From positions 94,669 through 158,668 of the forward strand of contig CANPVZ010000007.1 in the NCBI GenBank assembly GCA_947581855.1: 64,000 nt of DNA, written 5' to 3'. The notes under the pieces are model-generated. The model worked only from the letters and a program-made list of their open reading frames with translations, ran no database searches and was not told the DNA's origin. The translations under genes were made by a program, and so were the position numbers. The stretch comes from an uncultured Phocaeicola sp. (GTDB taxonomy: Bacteria > Bacteroidota > Bacteroidia > Bacteroidales > Bacteroidaceae). Below, in pieces: positions 10,057 through 19,345 of this stretch (its first letter is position 1; each line of letters starts with the position of its first letter).

Positions 10057-11022
10057 TTTTTGTTTTGTTAAAATTTGCCTGCAAAGTACGCTCTATCAGA
10101 GAACTTATGCAATCCTCATTTATTAGGATTTTATGTTGCCATATGAGAAATCTCTTAGTCTTTGGAACTTGCATTTTCTCATAGTCTGCGTTTGTGCTCG
10201 TGAATATGTCTTTTCGAAGGGTGAATTGTTAATAAATAGGCGAAATATATCCTTAAAGATTCACATTTCCTAACACAAATGCCTGCGATGAAAACATGCT
10301 TCTCACTCGCCATCCCGAAAGGGACGGTTTCTTAAGGTACTTATCTTTCCGAAGTTCCAAACTATAAAGAATGTAAAAATATAGAGACCGGAAGGAGCGA
10401 CTCCTTTTAAAGCAGCCTCCGGCTTCTGCTGAATTGCACATGTTGTGCAGTAGAGTTACAACCGGAATTTAGGAAAGGTTTTCACGGAAACTCTGCAGAG
10501 CGACAGGTAAACTTCTGCTGAATTACGGGAAAAAACAGGGTGATATGGTATCCGTAATGCGGACAATCTCCGATTCCATCGCTTCAACAGTTAACAAATA
10601 TGAACGAGAACCTATAAAAAGTCTCTTGCGCAAGTAGGACAGACAGGTACCGGTATTGCTTACCGATACCCCTTTCGGAATCATTAAAATCCTAATCTGC
10701 TGAAAAGCAGTATGTCCCTATTTTGCTCGGAGACTCAGTTTTTTAGCTCTGAAACTCTACTTCTTAATTGAAAGTTAAACTATTTTAAATCAGTATATTA
10801 TCTAGAATAGGGCGAAGCGGTTCCCAAAGGAATGTGTTAAGACTTGTATCCGACTGTTAATCTGCCCGAAGCCTTTTGACTTTATTTCATATAGGCGGAG
10901 ACCCCACAGTCTTTATTGGATGATTCATGACATGAGTTTATAAAATGAATAAAAAGAGGGCTGTCTCACGACAGCTCTCTTCTCCAAACTTAAAACAACC
11001 AACAAAAGAAATCGATAATTTT
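10057..11022. other. Long non-coding region between the TonB receptor gene and glnN
   Basis: 966 bases. Near 10057-10200 is the minus-strand leader of the receptor gene, with a 6-bp hairpin (AATCCT/AGGATT) ~70 bases before the ATG. I find no known riboswitch core there. Between 10250 and 10950 are small hairpins and a 54-codon open stretch on the plus strand (10473-10640) that ends in a stop, with protein-like text such as MRTISDSIASTVNKYERE. It has no start near its left end and may be a gene remnant. The right end is the glnN terminator (10955-10980). Confidence 0.5.
10955..10980 (-). terminator. Rho-independent terminator of glnN
   Basis: Read on the minus strand, AGAGAGCTGTC pairs with GACAGCCCTCT (11 bp with one G-T wobble) around the loop GTGA. 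A T-rich tail (TTTTTATTCATTTTA) follows. It lies 43 bases after the glnN stop codon. Confidence 0.85.
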
Positions 11023-13212
11023 TTATCTGATAAATAATAATTCCCTATATTTCGGCAGTGTCCACATTTGGTTGGCGACAATCAGTTCCAGCTTGTCGAT
11101 GTGGTAGCGGATTTCCTCGAGTGCTGGAACAATCTTGTCGTGGTAAGCGATAGCTTTCTCGCGCTCGCTTTCAATCTTGTTGGCTACCTTGCGGTCTTCC
11201 ACCATGGTGTCGACATGCTCTTTGATGAAAGCGGTACGGTCGGCAATCTCTTCTATCAGTTCCAAGTTCTTGGCAGACAGCTTGGCGGCTTTTTCCGCAG
11301 GAAATAACGATTGCATCTTGTAAACGTTATTAATCAAGTCGGTCTGATACTGTGTGGCTATCGGAATGATGTGGTTCATGGCCAGGTCGCCCAGTACACG
11401 GGCCTCAATCTGAATCTTTTTCGTGTACGTTTCCCATTTCACCTCGTTGCGTGCTTCTAATTCTTTTTTCGTCATAACGCCGGTAGCCTCGAACATGGCA
11501 ATCGTATCCGGTTTTAGGTAGTTATCGAAGATGACAGGAACGCTGGTTTCACAGTCCAGTCCCTTTCGGGCAGCTTCCTCCTTCCATTTGTCGCTGTAAC
11601 CGTTTCCGTCAAAATGGATAGGCTTGCATTCTTTGATGTATGCGCGAATCACTTCGAGTATTGCGGACATTTTCGGTTCTCCCTTTTCTATTAACACGTC
11701 CACATCTTTCTTGAACTGATTCAGTTGGTCGGCTACGGCGGTATTCAGCGCAATCATAGCCGATGCGCAGTTCGCTTCGGATCCTACGGCGCGGAATTCG
11801 AAACGATTTCCAGTGAAGGCGAAAGGAGAGGTGCGGTTGCGGTCAGTGTTATCGATGAGCAGTTCGGGAATTTGCGGAATATCCAGTTTCATTCCCTGTT
11901 TGCCGCTCAAGCTGATAAGTTCGTCTTTTGTACTTGTTTCGATATGTTCGAGCAATTGCGACAACTGCTTGCCGAGGAACGAGGAAATAATTGCGGGCGG
12001 CGCTTCGTTGGCTCCCAGACGGTGAGCGTTGGTAGCACTGGAGATGGAAGCTTTCAGTAATCCGTTGTGGTGGTAAACCGCCATCAGTGTGTTGACTATA
12101 AAGGTAACGAACCGCAGGTTGTTTTCCGGTGTTTTGCCGGGAGCCATTAGAAGAATTCCCGTATCCGTTCCTAAAGACCAGTTGTTGTGCTTGCCTGAGC
12201 CGTTCACTCCTTTAAACGGCTTTTCGTGAAGCAATACGCGAAAACCGTGGCGGCGGCTTACTTTACGCATCAGAGACATGATGAGTAGGTTGTGGTCGTT
12301 GGCAAGGTTGCATTCCTCGAATACGGGAGCCAGCTCAAATTGGTTGGGCGCCACTTCATTGTGACGTGTTTTTACGGGAATACCCAGTTTCAGCGCTTCT
12401 ATCTCTAGGTCTTTCATGAACGCGGCAACACGGGTGGGGATGGCGCCAAAGTAGTGGTCTTCCAACTGTTGGTTCTTGGCGCTGTCGTGCCCCATCAGGG
12501 TACGGCCGGTCAGAAGCAGGTCCGGACGGGCGGCATACAATCCTTCGTCAACGAGGAAGTATTCCTGTTCCCAACCTAAATAGGCGACAACCTTTTTTAC
12601 TTCAGGATTGAAGTAGCGGCAGACATCCGTGGCGGCTTTGTTCACGGCGCGTAAAGCTTTCAGCAAGGGAGCTTTATAATCCAATGCCTCGCCGGTGTAA
12701 GCGATGAAAACAGTCGGAATGCAAAGTGTGTCGTCTACAATAAAGGCAGGCGATGAGGGGTCCCATGCACTGTAACCGCGCGCTTCGAATGTGTTGCGGA
12801 TACCGCCGCTGGGAAAAGAAGATGCGTCCGGTTCCTGCTGTACAAGTAGCTTTCCGGTAAATTCTTCCATTACGCCGCCTTTGCCGTCATGTTCCACAAA
12901 AGCGTCGTGCTTTTCTGCTGTGCCTTCGGTAAGTGGGGCAAACCAATGGGTGTAATGGGTGGCTCCCATTTCCAACGCCCATTTCTTCATACCCGTAGCC
13001 ACTTCATCGGCTACGCTGCGGTCGAGGGGTGCTCCGTTGTCGATGGCGTTGATTAATGTGTTGTATACTTTACTAGGGAGATATTTGAACATCTTCTCTT
13101 TGTTGAACACATACTTGCCGAAATATTCCGAAGGGCGTTCGGCAGGTGTTGCTACTTCTACCGCTTTCTTCTTGAAGGCGGTTTCTACGACTCTGAATCT
13201 TAATTTTGACAT
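11023..13212 (-). CDS. glnN: Glutamine synthetase type III
   Basis: 729 residues, the length of the GSIII enzyme first described in Bacteroides fragilis. Family signatures include SSFPSGGIRNTFEARGY (~131-147), GWEQEYFLVD (~218), RHNEVAPNQFELAPVFE (~285) and HEKPFKGVNGSGKHNNWSL (~325). The last is the catalytic glutamate/ATP region. It makes glutamine from glutamate, ammonia and ATP in the cytoplasm; GSIII assembles as a double-ring dodecamer. It lies 53 bases downstream of amtB and probably shares its transcript with glnK-amtB. The gene ends at a strong terminator. Control by nitrogen status is expected, but the operator is not visible. Confidence 0.97.
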   Translation of the reverse strand: MSKLRFRVVETAFKKKAVEVATPAERPSEYFGKYVFNKEKMFKYLPSKVYNTLINAIDNGAPLDRSVADEVATGMKKWALEMGATHYTHWFAPLTEGTAEKHDAFVEHDGKGGVMEEFTGKLLVQQEPDASSFPSGGIRNTFEARGYSAWDPSSPAFIVDDTLCIPTVFIAYTGEALDYKAPLLKALRAVNKAATDVCRYFNPEVKKVVAYLGWEQEYFLVDEGLYAARPDLLLTGRTLMGHDSAKNQQLEDHYFGAIPTRVAAFMKDLEIEALKLGIPVKTRHNEVAPNQFELAPVFEECNLANDHNLLIMSLMRKVSRRHGFRVLLHEKPFKGVNGSGKHNNWSLGTDTGILLMAPGKTPENNLRFVTFIVNTLMAVYHHNGLLKASISSATNAHRLGANEAPPAIISSFLGKQLSQLLEHIETSTKDELISLSGKQGMKLDIPQIPELLIDNTDRNRTSPFAFTGNRFEFRAVGSEANCASAMIALNTAVADQLNQFKKDVDVLIEKGEPKMSAILEVIRAYIKECKPIHFDGNGYSDKWKEEAARKGLDCETSVPVIFDNYLKPDTIAMFEATGVMTKKELEARNEVKWETYTKKIQIEARVLGDLAMNHIIPIATQYQTDLINNVYKMQSLFPAEKAAKLSAKNLELIEEIADRTAFIKEHVDTMVEDRKVANKIESEREKAIAYHDKIVPALEEIRYHIDKLELIVANQMWTLPKYRELLFIR

Positions 13213-13265
13213 AATTCTATCTAAATCAATTTGTTGTTAAATATATTAGGGTAAATCATCGTTTG

Positions 13266-14627
13266 TTAGTTGTAGGAGGATTCTCCGTGTTCGTAAATGT
13301 CGAGTCCTTCTTCTTCCACACGTGCCGGCACACGGAGCCCGTGAATCTTGTCGAGCGCCTTGAAGATAAAGAAACCCATTCCTGCCGCCCATGCGCCGAT
13401 TACAAGCGCGCCGAAGAGTTGTGCGCCGAAGAATCCGAAACCATGTCCGTAGAATAAACCTTCACAGGTAGAGAACAAGCCCGTAAGCACTGTTCCTAGA
13501 AATCCGCAGACACCATGCACGGAAGACGCACCGACGGGATCGTCTATTTTCAGAACCTTGTCTATAAAGTCGACAGAGAATATCATAACGCAGCCGCAAA
13601 TGGCTCCGATAAATGCCGCTCCGGCGGGAGAAACCGCGTCGCAACCGGCTGTGATACCTACCAGGCCGGCAAGGATACCGTTCAGTGTGAATGATAAAGA
13701 CGGTTTTCCATACTTTATCCAACTTATTGCCAAAGCAAGGAAACCTCCGGCACATGCTGCAAGATTGGTCGTCAGAAAGACGTGGGAGATGGCAATGGCG
13801 TCAGCCTTTGTCGATGCAGCCAATTGGGAACCCGGATTGAATCCGAACCAGCCGAACCAGAGGATGAACACTCCCAATGCGGCAATGGTGAGATTGTGTC
13901 CGGGAATAGCTCTTGAATGACCGTCTTTTCCGTATTTGCCGATACGGGGTCCGAGAATGGCTGCGCCTACCAAAGCTATCCATCCGCCTACGGAATGGAC
14001 TACAGTGGAGCCGGCAAAGTCATGGAAAGTTGTTCCGAAAATATCCATCATAAACGAACCTTTTTCGCTGTTGGCCAACCAACCGCCTCCCCAGGTCCAG
14101 TGCCCTGAAACGGGATAAATTAGTACGCTGATAAAAACTGTGTAGATGAGATACATGGAGAATTTGGTACGTTCTGCCATGGCTCCCGATACAATAGTGG
14201 CGGCTGTGGCGCAAAACACTGTCTGAAAGATGAGGAATCCCTCTGCCGGCAAGTTGCTATCGAGGAAGGACAAATCGAAAAAGTGGGGCGTTCCGATGAA
14301 TCCGCCGGCACCGAACATCAGTCCGAACCCTATAAACCAATATAAGAGGGAGCCGAACGTGAAGTCTACAAAATTCTTCATCAGGATGTTGGCGGTATTC
14401 TTTGCCCTTGTGAAGCCTGCCTCTACCAATGCGAAACCCGGCTGCATGAAGAATACAAGCATGGCGGCAAGTAACATCCATACAGTGTCCAATCCCATGG
14501 CGAGTTCGTTCACGGTATCGGGGGCCGTTTCTTGTGCCGGTGCGGAGGTGGCAAAATCGGAAAATATAAATAAGGTGGTGGCTGTCCGCAGCTTTAAAAA
14601 GCTGTGGCTTTTATATTTTGTATCCAT
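13266..14627 (-). CDS. amtB: Ammonium transporter
   Basis: 453 residues. A signal-peptide-like segment (residues 1-32) precedes about 11 transmembrane helices. The conserved pore histidines are visible in FAGSTVVHSVGGW and GASSVHGVCGF, and the amino end of the channel carries FMQPGFALVEAGFTRAKN. It conducts ammonium into the cytoplasm and in other bacteria is blocked by the PII protein GlnK. glnK lies 57 bases upstream and glnN 53 bases downstream on the same strand, the classical glnK-amtB pairing joined to an assimilation enzyme. Confidence 0.96.
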   Translation of the reverse strand: MDTKYKSHSFLKLRTATTLFIFSDFATSAPAQETAPDTVNELAMGLDTVWMLLAAMLVFFMQPGFALVEAGFTRAKNTANILMKNFVDFTFGSLLYWFIGFGLMFGAGGFIGTPHFFDLSFLDSNLPAEGFLIFQTVFCATAATIVSGAMAERTKFSMYLIYTVFISVLIYPVSGHWTWGGGWLANSEKGSFMMDIFGTTFHDFAGSTVVHSVGGWIALVGAAILGPRIGKYGKDGHSRAIPGHNLTIAALGVFILWFGWFGFNPGSQLAASTKADAIAISHVFLTTNLAACAGGFLALAISWIKYGKPSLSFTLNGILAGLVGITAGCDAVSPAGAAFIGAICGCVMIFSVDFIDKVLKIDDPVGASSVHGVCGFLGTVLTGLFSTCEGLFYGHGFGFFGAQLFGALVIGAWAAGMGFFIFKALDKIHGLRVPARVEEEGLDIYEHGESSYN

Positions 14628-14684
14628 AATGATTCTTGATTTTAATACCTATTTTAATAATTTAATGTAGCATGTCCGAGAGGG

Positions 14685-15041
14685 TTAGTGTTCCTGTTCG
14701 GCATTATAGAGAGCGATGTCTCCCCGTTCACCCGTACGGATGCGGATAGCATCTTCAATGGGAATGATGAAGATGCGTCCGTCTCCGATTTCTCCGGTTT
14801 GTGCGGCTTTGATGATGGCCTGTACCGTCTTCTCTGCATTCTTGTTGCGCACAACGATAGAGATTAGGATACGTTCGATAGAACTGGTATCGTATACCAC
14901 GCCGCGATAGATGCGCCCTTGGCGCGCTTTCCCAATACCTCTTACGTCATAGTAAGAAAACCATTCGATGTCCGCTTCGAGCAGGGCGTCTTTTACGTCC
15001 TCGAACTTGGTTTTACGGATGATAGCTTCAATCTTTTTCAT
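14685..15041 (-). CDS. glnK: PII nitrogen regulatory protein
   Basis: 118 residues. The start MKKIEAIIRKTKFEDVKDAL matches PII. The T-loop spans about residues 36-55 (GKARQGRIYRGVVYDTSSIE) and keeps a tyrosine in the YRG motif where enteric PII is uridylylated. The B- and C-loop motifs TGEIGDGRIFIIPIEDAIRI and RTGERGD are intact. PII trimers sense 2-oxoglutarate and ATP/ADP and bind AmtB. The T-loop differs from the enteric consensus (GVVYDTSS instead of GAEYVVDF), so whether it is modified is open. It is the first gene of glnK-amtB-glnN; a promoter should lie in the 174 bases upstream. Confidence 0.96.
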   Translation of the reverse strand: MKKIEAIIRKTKFEDVKDALLEADIEWFSYYDVRGIGKARQGRIYRGVVYDTSSIERILISIVVRNKNAEKTVQAIIKAAQTGEIGDGRIFIIPIEDAIRIRTGERGDIALYNAEQEH

Positions 15042-15215
15042 ATATCTTAATTTTAGTATGACCGTTATGTAAACCTCTCTCTTAAAAACTTAATCCAAAT
15101 ATGAAGTAAGCTCCTTCTGTGCACTGATTGACGGAGATTCTTCGTTCTCATCGTCTTTTTACCTTTAAATTAATACTGTATATATTCTCTCGCTTGTTAT
15201 ATAGTCAATAGTCTC

Positions 15216-16448
15216 TTATAACCAGTTTTTTATTCTTTTCATCGCTTTGATGCAGTCGTTTCGGTCGCCGAAGGCAGTCAGCCGGATATACCCTTCTCCG
15301 CTAGGTCCGAAGCCTACACCGGGAGTTCCCACGATGTTTGCTTCATACAACATCTGTTCGAAAAACCGCCACGAAGAAATGCCTTTTGGGGTTTTCACCC
15401 AAAGATATGGGGCATTGACACCCCCGTATACGTTCAGTCCGGTTGCTTCCAAACCCTCTTTCATGATGCGGGCATTTGTCATATAGTATTGAATTGTTTC
15501 TTTTATCTGCTCTTTGCCTTCGGGGCTATAGATGGCTTCCGCTGCCCGTTGGGTAATGTAGGATGTTCCGTTGAACTTTGTACATTGGCGGCGGTTCCAC
15601 AATTTATTGAGCGGGATGCGCTCCCCTTTCAGTGTGGCGGCAGTCAGCTCTTTGGGCACTACGGTATAACCGCAGCGCACTCCTGTGAATCCGGCAGTCT
15701 TTGAGAAACTACGGAATTCGATGGCGCATTTCTTCGCACCCCTGATTTCGTAGATTGAGTGCGGTACGCCTTCTTCCTGAATATATGCCTCGTAAGCGGC
15801 ATCAAACAAAATCAGCGTATCATTTGCCAGTGCATAGTCCACCCATTTCTTCAGCTCCGGTTTGGTGAGAGTGGTTCCCGTGGGGTTGTTCGGATAGCAA
15901 AGGTAAATGATGTCTATCCGTTTGTCAGGTATTTCAGGGGTAAAGTTGTTCTCGCTTGTACAGGGCATGTAGGTTACGTTGCTCCATTTTCCCGTTTCTT
16001 CTTCCAGTACTCCGGCGCGACCGCACATTACATTGCTGTCTATATATACAGGATAGATAGGGTCGGTGACTCCTACGCTATTGTCGTGTCGCAGAATATC
16101 TCCAATGTTTCCCGTGTCGCTTTTCGCTCCGTCGTTGACGAATATTTCCGAGGCGGATAAATGAATGCCGCGAGGTGCAAAGTCATTCTTCAGGATTGCG
16201 TCAATTAAAAAATCATATCCCTGTTCCGGACCGTATCCGCGGAATGTATCTTTATTAGCTAGTTCTTCCACCGCTTTGTGCATCGCTTCGATACATGTTT
16301 TCGGTAGCGGGCGGGTGACATCGCCAATACCCAGTCGGATAATGTCCTGACGGGGGTGTGTTACCCTGAACGTATTTACCTTTTTTGCAATGTCCGAGAA
16401 TAAATAGCTTCTCGTCAGTTTCAAGAAGTGTTCGTTTATTAATGCCAT
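15216..16448 (-). CDS. dapL: LL-diaminopimelate aminotransferase
   Basis: 410 residues, fold type I PLP aminotransferase. The Schiff-base lysine is in SFSKTAGFTGVRCGYTV (about residue 249), and YPVYIDSNVMCGRAG and CYPNNPTGTTL are DapL features. The enzyme converts tetrahydrodipicolinate and glutamate directly to LL-diaminopimelate, bypassing the succinylase route to lysine and peptidoglycan. Its start lies 5 bases after the dapF stop, so the pair forms an operon that supplies meso-DAP. The glutamate it consumes links it to the nitrogen genes on either side. Confidence 0.95.
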   Translation of the reverse strand: MALINEHFLKLTRSYLFSDIAKKVNTFRVTHPRQDIIRLGIGDVTRPLPKTCIEAMHKAVEELANKDTFRGYGPEQGYDFLIDAILKNDFAPRGIHLSASEIFVNDGAKSDTGNIGDILRHDNSVGVTDPIYPVYIDSNVMCGRAGVLEEETGKWSNVTYMPCTSENNFTPEIPDKRIDIIYLCYPNNPTGTTLTKPELKKWVDYALANDTLILFDAAYEAYIQEEGVPHSIYEIRGAKKCAIEFRSFSKTAGFTGVRCGYTVVPKELTAATLKGERIPLNKLWNRRQCTKFNGTSYITQRAAEAIYSPEGKEQIKETIQYYMTNARIMKEGLEATGLNVYGGVNAPYLWVKTPKGISSWRFFEQMLYEANIVGTPGVGFGPSGEGYIRLTAFGDRNDCIKAMKRIKNWL

Positions 16449-16453
16449 AATTC

Positions 16454-17263
16454 TTATTGTTTTAAGTCTATTTCTCCGTCGAATACTTTGGTTGCGGGAC
16501 CTGTCATAAGGATATGCCCGGAGGCTTCATCCCACTCTATGGTCACTGTTCCTCCATCCATGATGATGTAGCTCTTTCTCCCTGACAGCCCGTTGAGGAA
16601 AGCGGCTACGGCAGTGGCGCAAGCACCTGTTCCACAAGCTTGAGTAATTCCCGAACCTCTTTCCCATACCTTCATGCGAATCGTATCCTTATCTATTATT
16701 TGGGCGAACTCTACATTGGTACGATTGGGGAAAAGGGGATGGCTTTCCAGTTCAGGGCCTGTTTCCGCCACGTTGATACGGGCGAGGTCATCTACAAAAG
16801 TGACAAGGTGGGGGTTCCCCATAGATACCTTGGTCGATCGGAACGGATATTTCCCGTTGTGAAAGACCATTTCCGTATCCGACGGTAAGCCCATATCTAC
16901 TGTAACAGATGTAACAGTTTTTCCTTCCGTATGCAATTTCAAAACTTTTATGCCTGATAATGTATCCAATGTAATTTCGGTTTTGTCTGTCAAACCGTAT
17001 TCGTATACATATTTTCCTACACAACGGCTCCCATTGCCGCACATCATTGCTTCGGAACCGTCCGTGTTGAAGATGCGCATGCTGAAATCCGCTTTATCGG
17101 ATGCCCCAATCAAAATAAGTCCGTCGCTCCCGATTCCCGTGTGGAACTTGCTCCATTCAACAGCTCTCTTCGCGGGGTTTGCTATCGGATATTGGGTGGT
17201 GTCTATGTAGATATAGTCGTTTCCTGCTCCGTGCATCTTGGTAAATCTTATAGTTTGTGACAT
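16454..17263 (-). CDS. dapF: Diaminopimelate epimerase
   Basis: 269 residues. Both catalytic cysteines are present: [12 protein letters not shown] (about residue 75) and [12 protein letters not shown] (about residue 216). The N-terminus [15 protein letters not shown] is the family signature. It epimerises LL-diaminopimelate to the meso form used for lysine and peptidoglycan, independently of PLP. It is the first gene of a dapF-dapL pair. A minus-strand -7 box TATCTTTG lies at 17312-17319, about 50 bases upstream, but without a clear -33 element. Confidence 0.96.
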   Translation of the reverse strand: MSQTIRFTKMHGAGNDYIYIDTTQYPIANPAKRAVEWSKFHTGIGSDGLILIGASDKADFSMRIFNTDGSEAMMCGNGSRCVGKYVYEYGLTDKTEITLDTLSGIKVLKLHTEGKTVTSVTVDMGLPSDTEMVFHNGKYPFRSTKVSMGNPHLVTFVDDLARINVAETGPELESHPLFPNRTNVEFAQIIDKDTIRMKVWERGSGITQACGTGACATAVAAFLNGLSGRKSYIIMDGGTVTIEWDEASGHILMTGPATKVFDGEIDLKQ

Positions 17264-17648
17264 ATTTATTTCTTTATTTTGGTTATTATGTCATTATGAT
17301 TTATTTTTATGCAAAGATATGTCTTTTGGTTAATATTTTATTGTGAATGCTATCTGATATTTATTTAGTTTACTAAAGATGTTAATTGTATAATATCAGG
17401 AGCTGTTTTGTTGCAAATTGAAATGATTTAATAGTAAAATAATAACAAAGTGTTATATTGATGGATTGTTCTTCATTCTATTCTTAATTGTCACAGTCCT
17501 GTCAATAGTTGGGCATCCTGTCATCATGCACTGTTTCTTGCATGATTTCTTTCGGGAAATACCAGGAATCCCTCATAATATCAAAGAGGGCATACCCCGT
17601 TTGGGAAGATATGCCCTCTTTTTCTTTTATTCGGATTCTATTCCCTTG
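17264..17648. other. Intergenic region between dapF and asnB
   Basis: 385 bases. It holds the probable dapF promoter (minus-strand TATCTTTG, 17312-17319) and the asnB terminator hairpin (17583-17621). The middle is AT-rich with no recognisable coding sequence. Confidence 0.5.
17583..17621 (-). terminator. Terminator downstream of asnB
   Basis: A 12-bp stem (AAAGAGGGCATA with TATGCCCTCTTT) and a 15-base loop lie 28 bases past the asnB stop. The minus-strand tail is TTTGATATTAT. The plus-strand side has an even better T-run, so it could act in both directions. Confidence 0.8.
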
Positions 17649-19322
17649 TTACTGCATGGAAAGGGAGGAAAGATGAATCCCTTTCATTGCCCGTCCGCTG
17701 GGTTCGTTCATATTTTGGAACGTTGTATCCCAAGCCAACGCTTCCGCCGTAGAGCAGGCTATGCTGGGCACGCTAGGTACACTTCGTGCTGCGCTCTCGC
17801 TGGGGAAGTGTTCTTCAAAGATACTGCGATAATAATATTCTTCTTTGTTCAGTGGAGTATGGATAGGAAACCGTTTTGCCGCATACTTCATTTGTTCGTC
17901 GCTGACAGCAGCGGAGGTGATATCTTTTAATGTGTCTATCCATGAATAGCCCACACCATCACTGAACTGCTCTTTCTGTCTCCATGCCACGCTCTCCGGC
18001 AACATATCAGCAAAGGCCTCGCGTACAATCCGTTTTTCTATTTCTTTGCCGGGACACATCTTGGCTATCGGATTCAGTCGCATGGCTACATCCAGGAATT
18101 CCACGTCAAGGAACGGTACGCGTCCTTCTATGCCCCAGGCTGCCAGACTTTTATTGGCGCGGAGGCAGTCATAAAGGTGCAACTTGGAGAGTTTGCGCAC
18201 GGTTTCTTCGTGAAATGCCTGCGGGGTAGGAGCTTTGTGAAAATAAAGATAGCCTCCGAATATTTCATCGGCACCTTCGCCGCTCAGTACCATCTTTATG
18301 CCCATCGACTTGATGACACGTGCCAGCAAATACATGGGAGTGGATGCGCGAACGGTAGTCACATCGTACGTTTCGATGAAATAGATTACATCCCGAATAG
18401 CGTCTAGACCTTCCTGTACCGTGTAATTGATTTCGTGATGTACCGTGCCGATGTAATTAGCTACTTCACGCGCTTTCAGCAAATCGGGCGCGCCTTTTAG
18501 TCCGATAGCGAAAGAATGGAGTTGAGGCCACCAGGCATCACTTGCTCCATCGGTTTCTATACGTTTGGCGGCATATTTTTTGGCAATGGCAGAGATGACA
18601 GAACTGTCTAGTCCGCCTGAAAGAAGAACTCCGTAAGGAACATCACTCATTAACTGGCGTTGGACGGCGTTTTCCAAAGCCTCTTTTACATCGCCCGCAG
18701 AGGCGTTTTTATCTTTTACGGCTGCGTATTCCATCCAATCGCGGGTGTACCAGCGTTTCGCTTTTCCTTCCTTGCTGTAATAGTAGTGTCCCGGAGGAAA
18801 GAGTTTGTATTCGTCACAAAATCCTTCGAGGGCTTTCAGTTCGCTGGCAACGTAGATTCTTCCCTCTTTGTCTGTACCTATATACAAAGGTATAACGCCT
18901 ATCGGATCGCGAGCTATCAAGAATTCGTCTTTTTCTTCATCGTAAAGGACAAAGGCGAAGATTCCGCTGAGGTCTTCCAGAAAGTGGATACCTTTCTCTT
19001 TATAAAGGGCAAGGATAACTTCGCAGTCGCTTCCTGTCTGAAAATCGTATATTCTCGCATAATGGGCGCGGATATCGCGGTGGTTGTAAATTTCGCCGTT
19101 TACGGCGAGTATCTGTTTTCCGCTCGAAGAGTAGAGGGGTTGACCTCCGCTTTGCGGATCGACGATTGAAAGCCGTTCGTGTGCCAGAATGGCGCTGCCA
19201 CCTACGTAGATACCGCTCCAGTCCGGTCCGCGATGCCGGATTTTCTGTGCCATTTTCAATGCTTTGGTTCTCAAATCAGAGGTTTGAGTTTGTATGTTGA
19301 GTATGCCTGCTATTCCACACAT
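17649..19322 (-). CDS. asnB: Asparagine synthetase B (glutamine-hydrolysing)
   Basis: 557 residues, close to E. coli AsnB (554). The N-terminal glutaminase domain begins MCGIAGI with Cys2 as nucleophile once Met is removed, and NGEIYNH and GSDCEVIL are in place. The synthetase domain carries the ATP pyrophosphatase motif LSGGLDSSVISAIAKK (about residue 234) and SGEGADEIFGGY. It makes asparagine from aspartate, glutamine and ATP. It follows gltD by 23 bases and is probably on the gltB-gltD transcript, placing three glutamine amidotransferase functions together. Confidence 0.96.
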   Translation of the reverse strand: MCGIAGILNIQTQTSDLRTKALKMAQKIRHRGPDWSGIYVGGSAILAHERLSIVDPQSGGQPLYSSSGKQILAVNGEIYNHRDIRAHYARIYDFQTGSDCEVILALYKEKGIHFLEDLSGIFAFVLYDEEKDEFLIARDPIGVIPLYIGTDKEGRIYVASELKALEGFCDEYKLFPPGHYYYSKEGKAKRWYTRDWMEYAAVKDKNASAGDVKEALENAVQRQLMSDVPYGVLLSGGLDSSVISAIAKKYAAKRIETDGASDAWWPQLHSFAIGLKGAPDLLKAREVANYIGTVHHEINYTVQEGLDAIRDVIYFIETYDVTTVRASTPMYLLARVIKSMGIKMVLSGEGADEIFGGYLYFHKAPTPQAFHEETVRKLSKLHLYDCLRANKSLAAWGIEGRVPFLDVEFLDVAMRLNPIAKMCPGKEIEKRIVREAFADMLPESVAWRQKEQFSDGVGYSWIDTLKDITSAAVSDEQMKYAAKRFPIHTPLNKEEYYYRSIFEEHFPSESAARSVPSVPSIACSTAEALAWDTTFQNMNEPSGRAMKGIHLSSLSMQ

Positions 19323-19345
19323 AAATCAGAAGTTTTTAGTTGTTA

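Noticed and set aside
10057..10250. Riboswitch (cobalamin or TPP type) in the TonB receptor leader
   Set aside because: No recognisable B12-box or thi-box core was found; only a small 6-bp hairpin is present.
10253..10441. 62-codon minus-strand frame in the long intergenic gap
   Set aside because: Basic, Ser/Arg-rich text with no recognisable domain or conserved context; probably non-coding.
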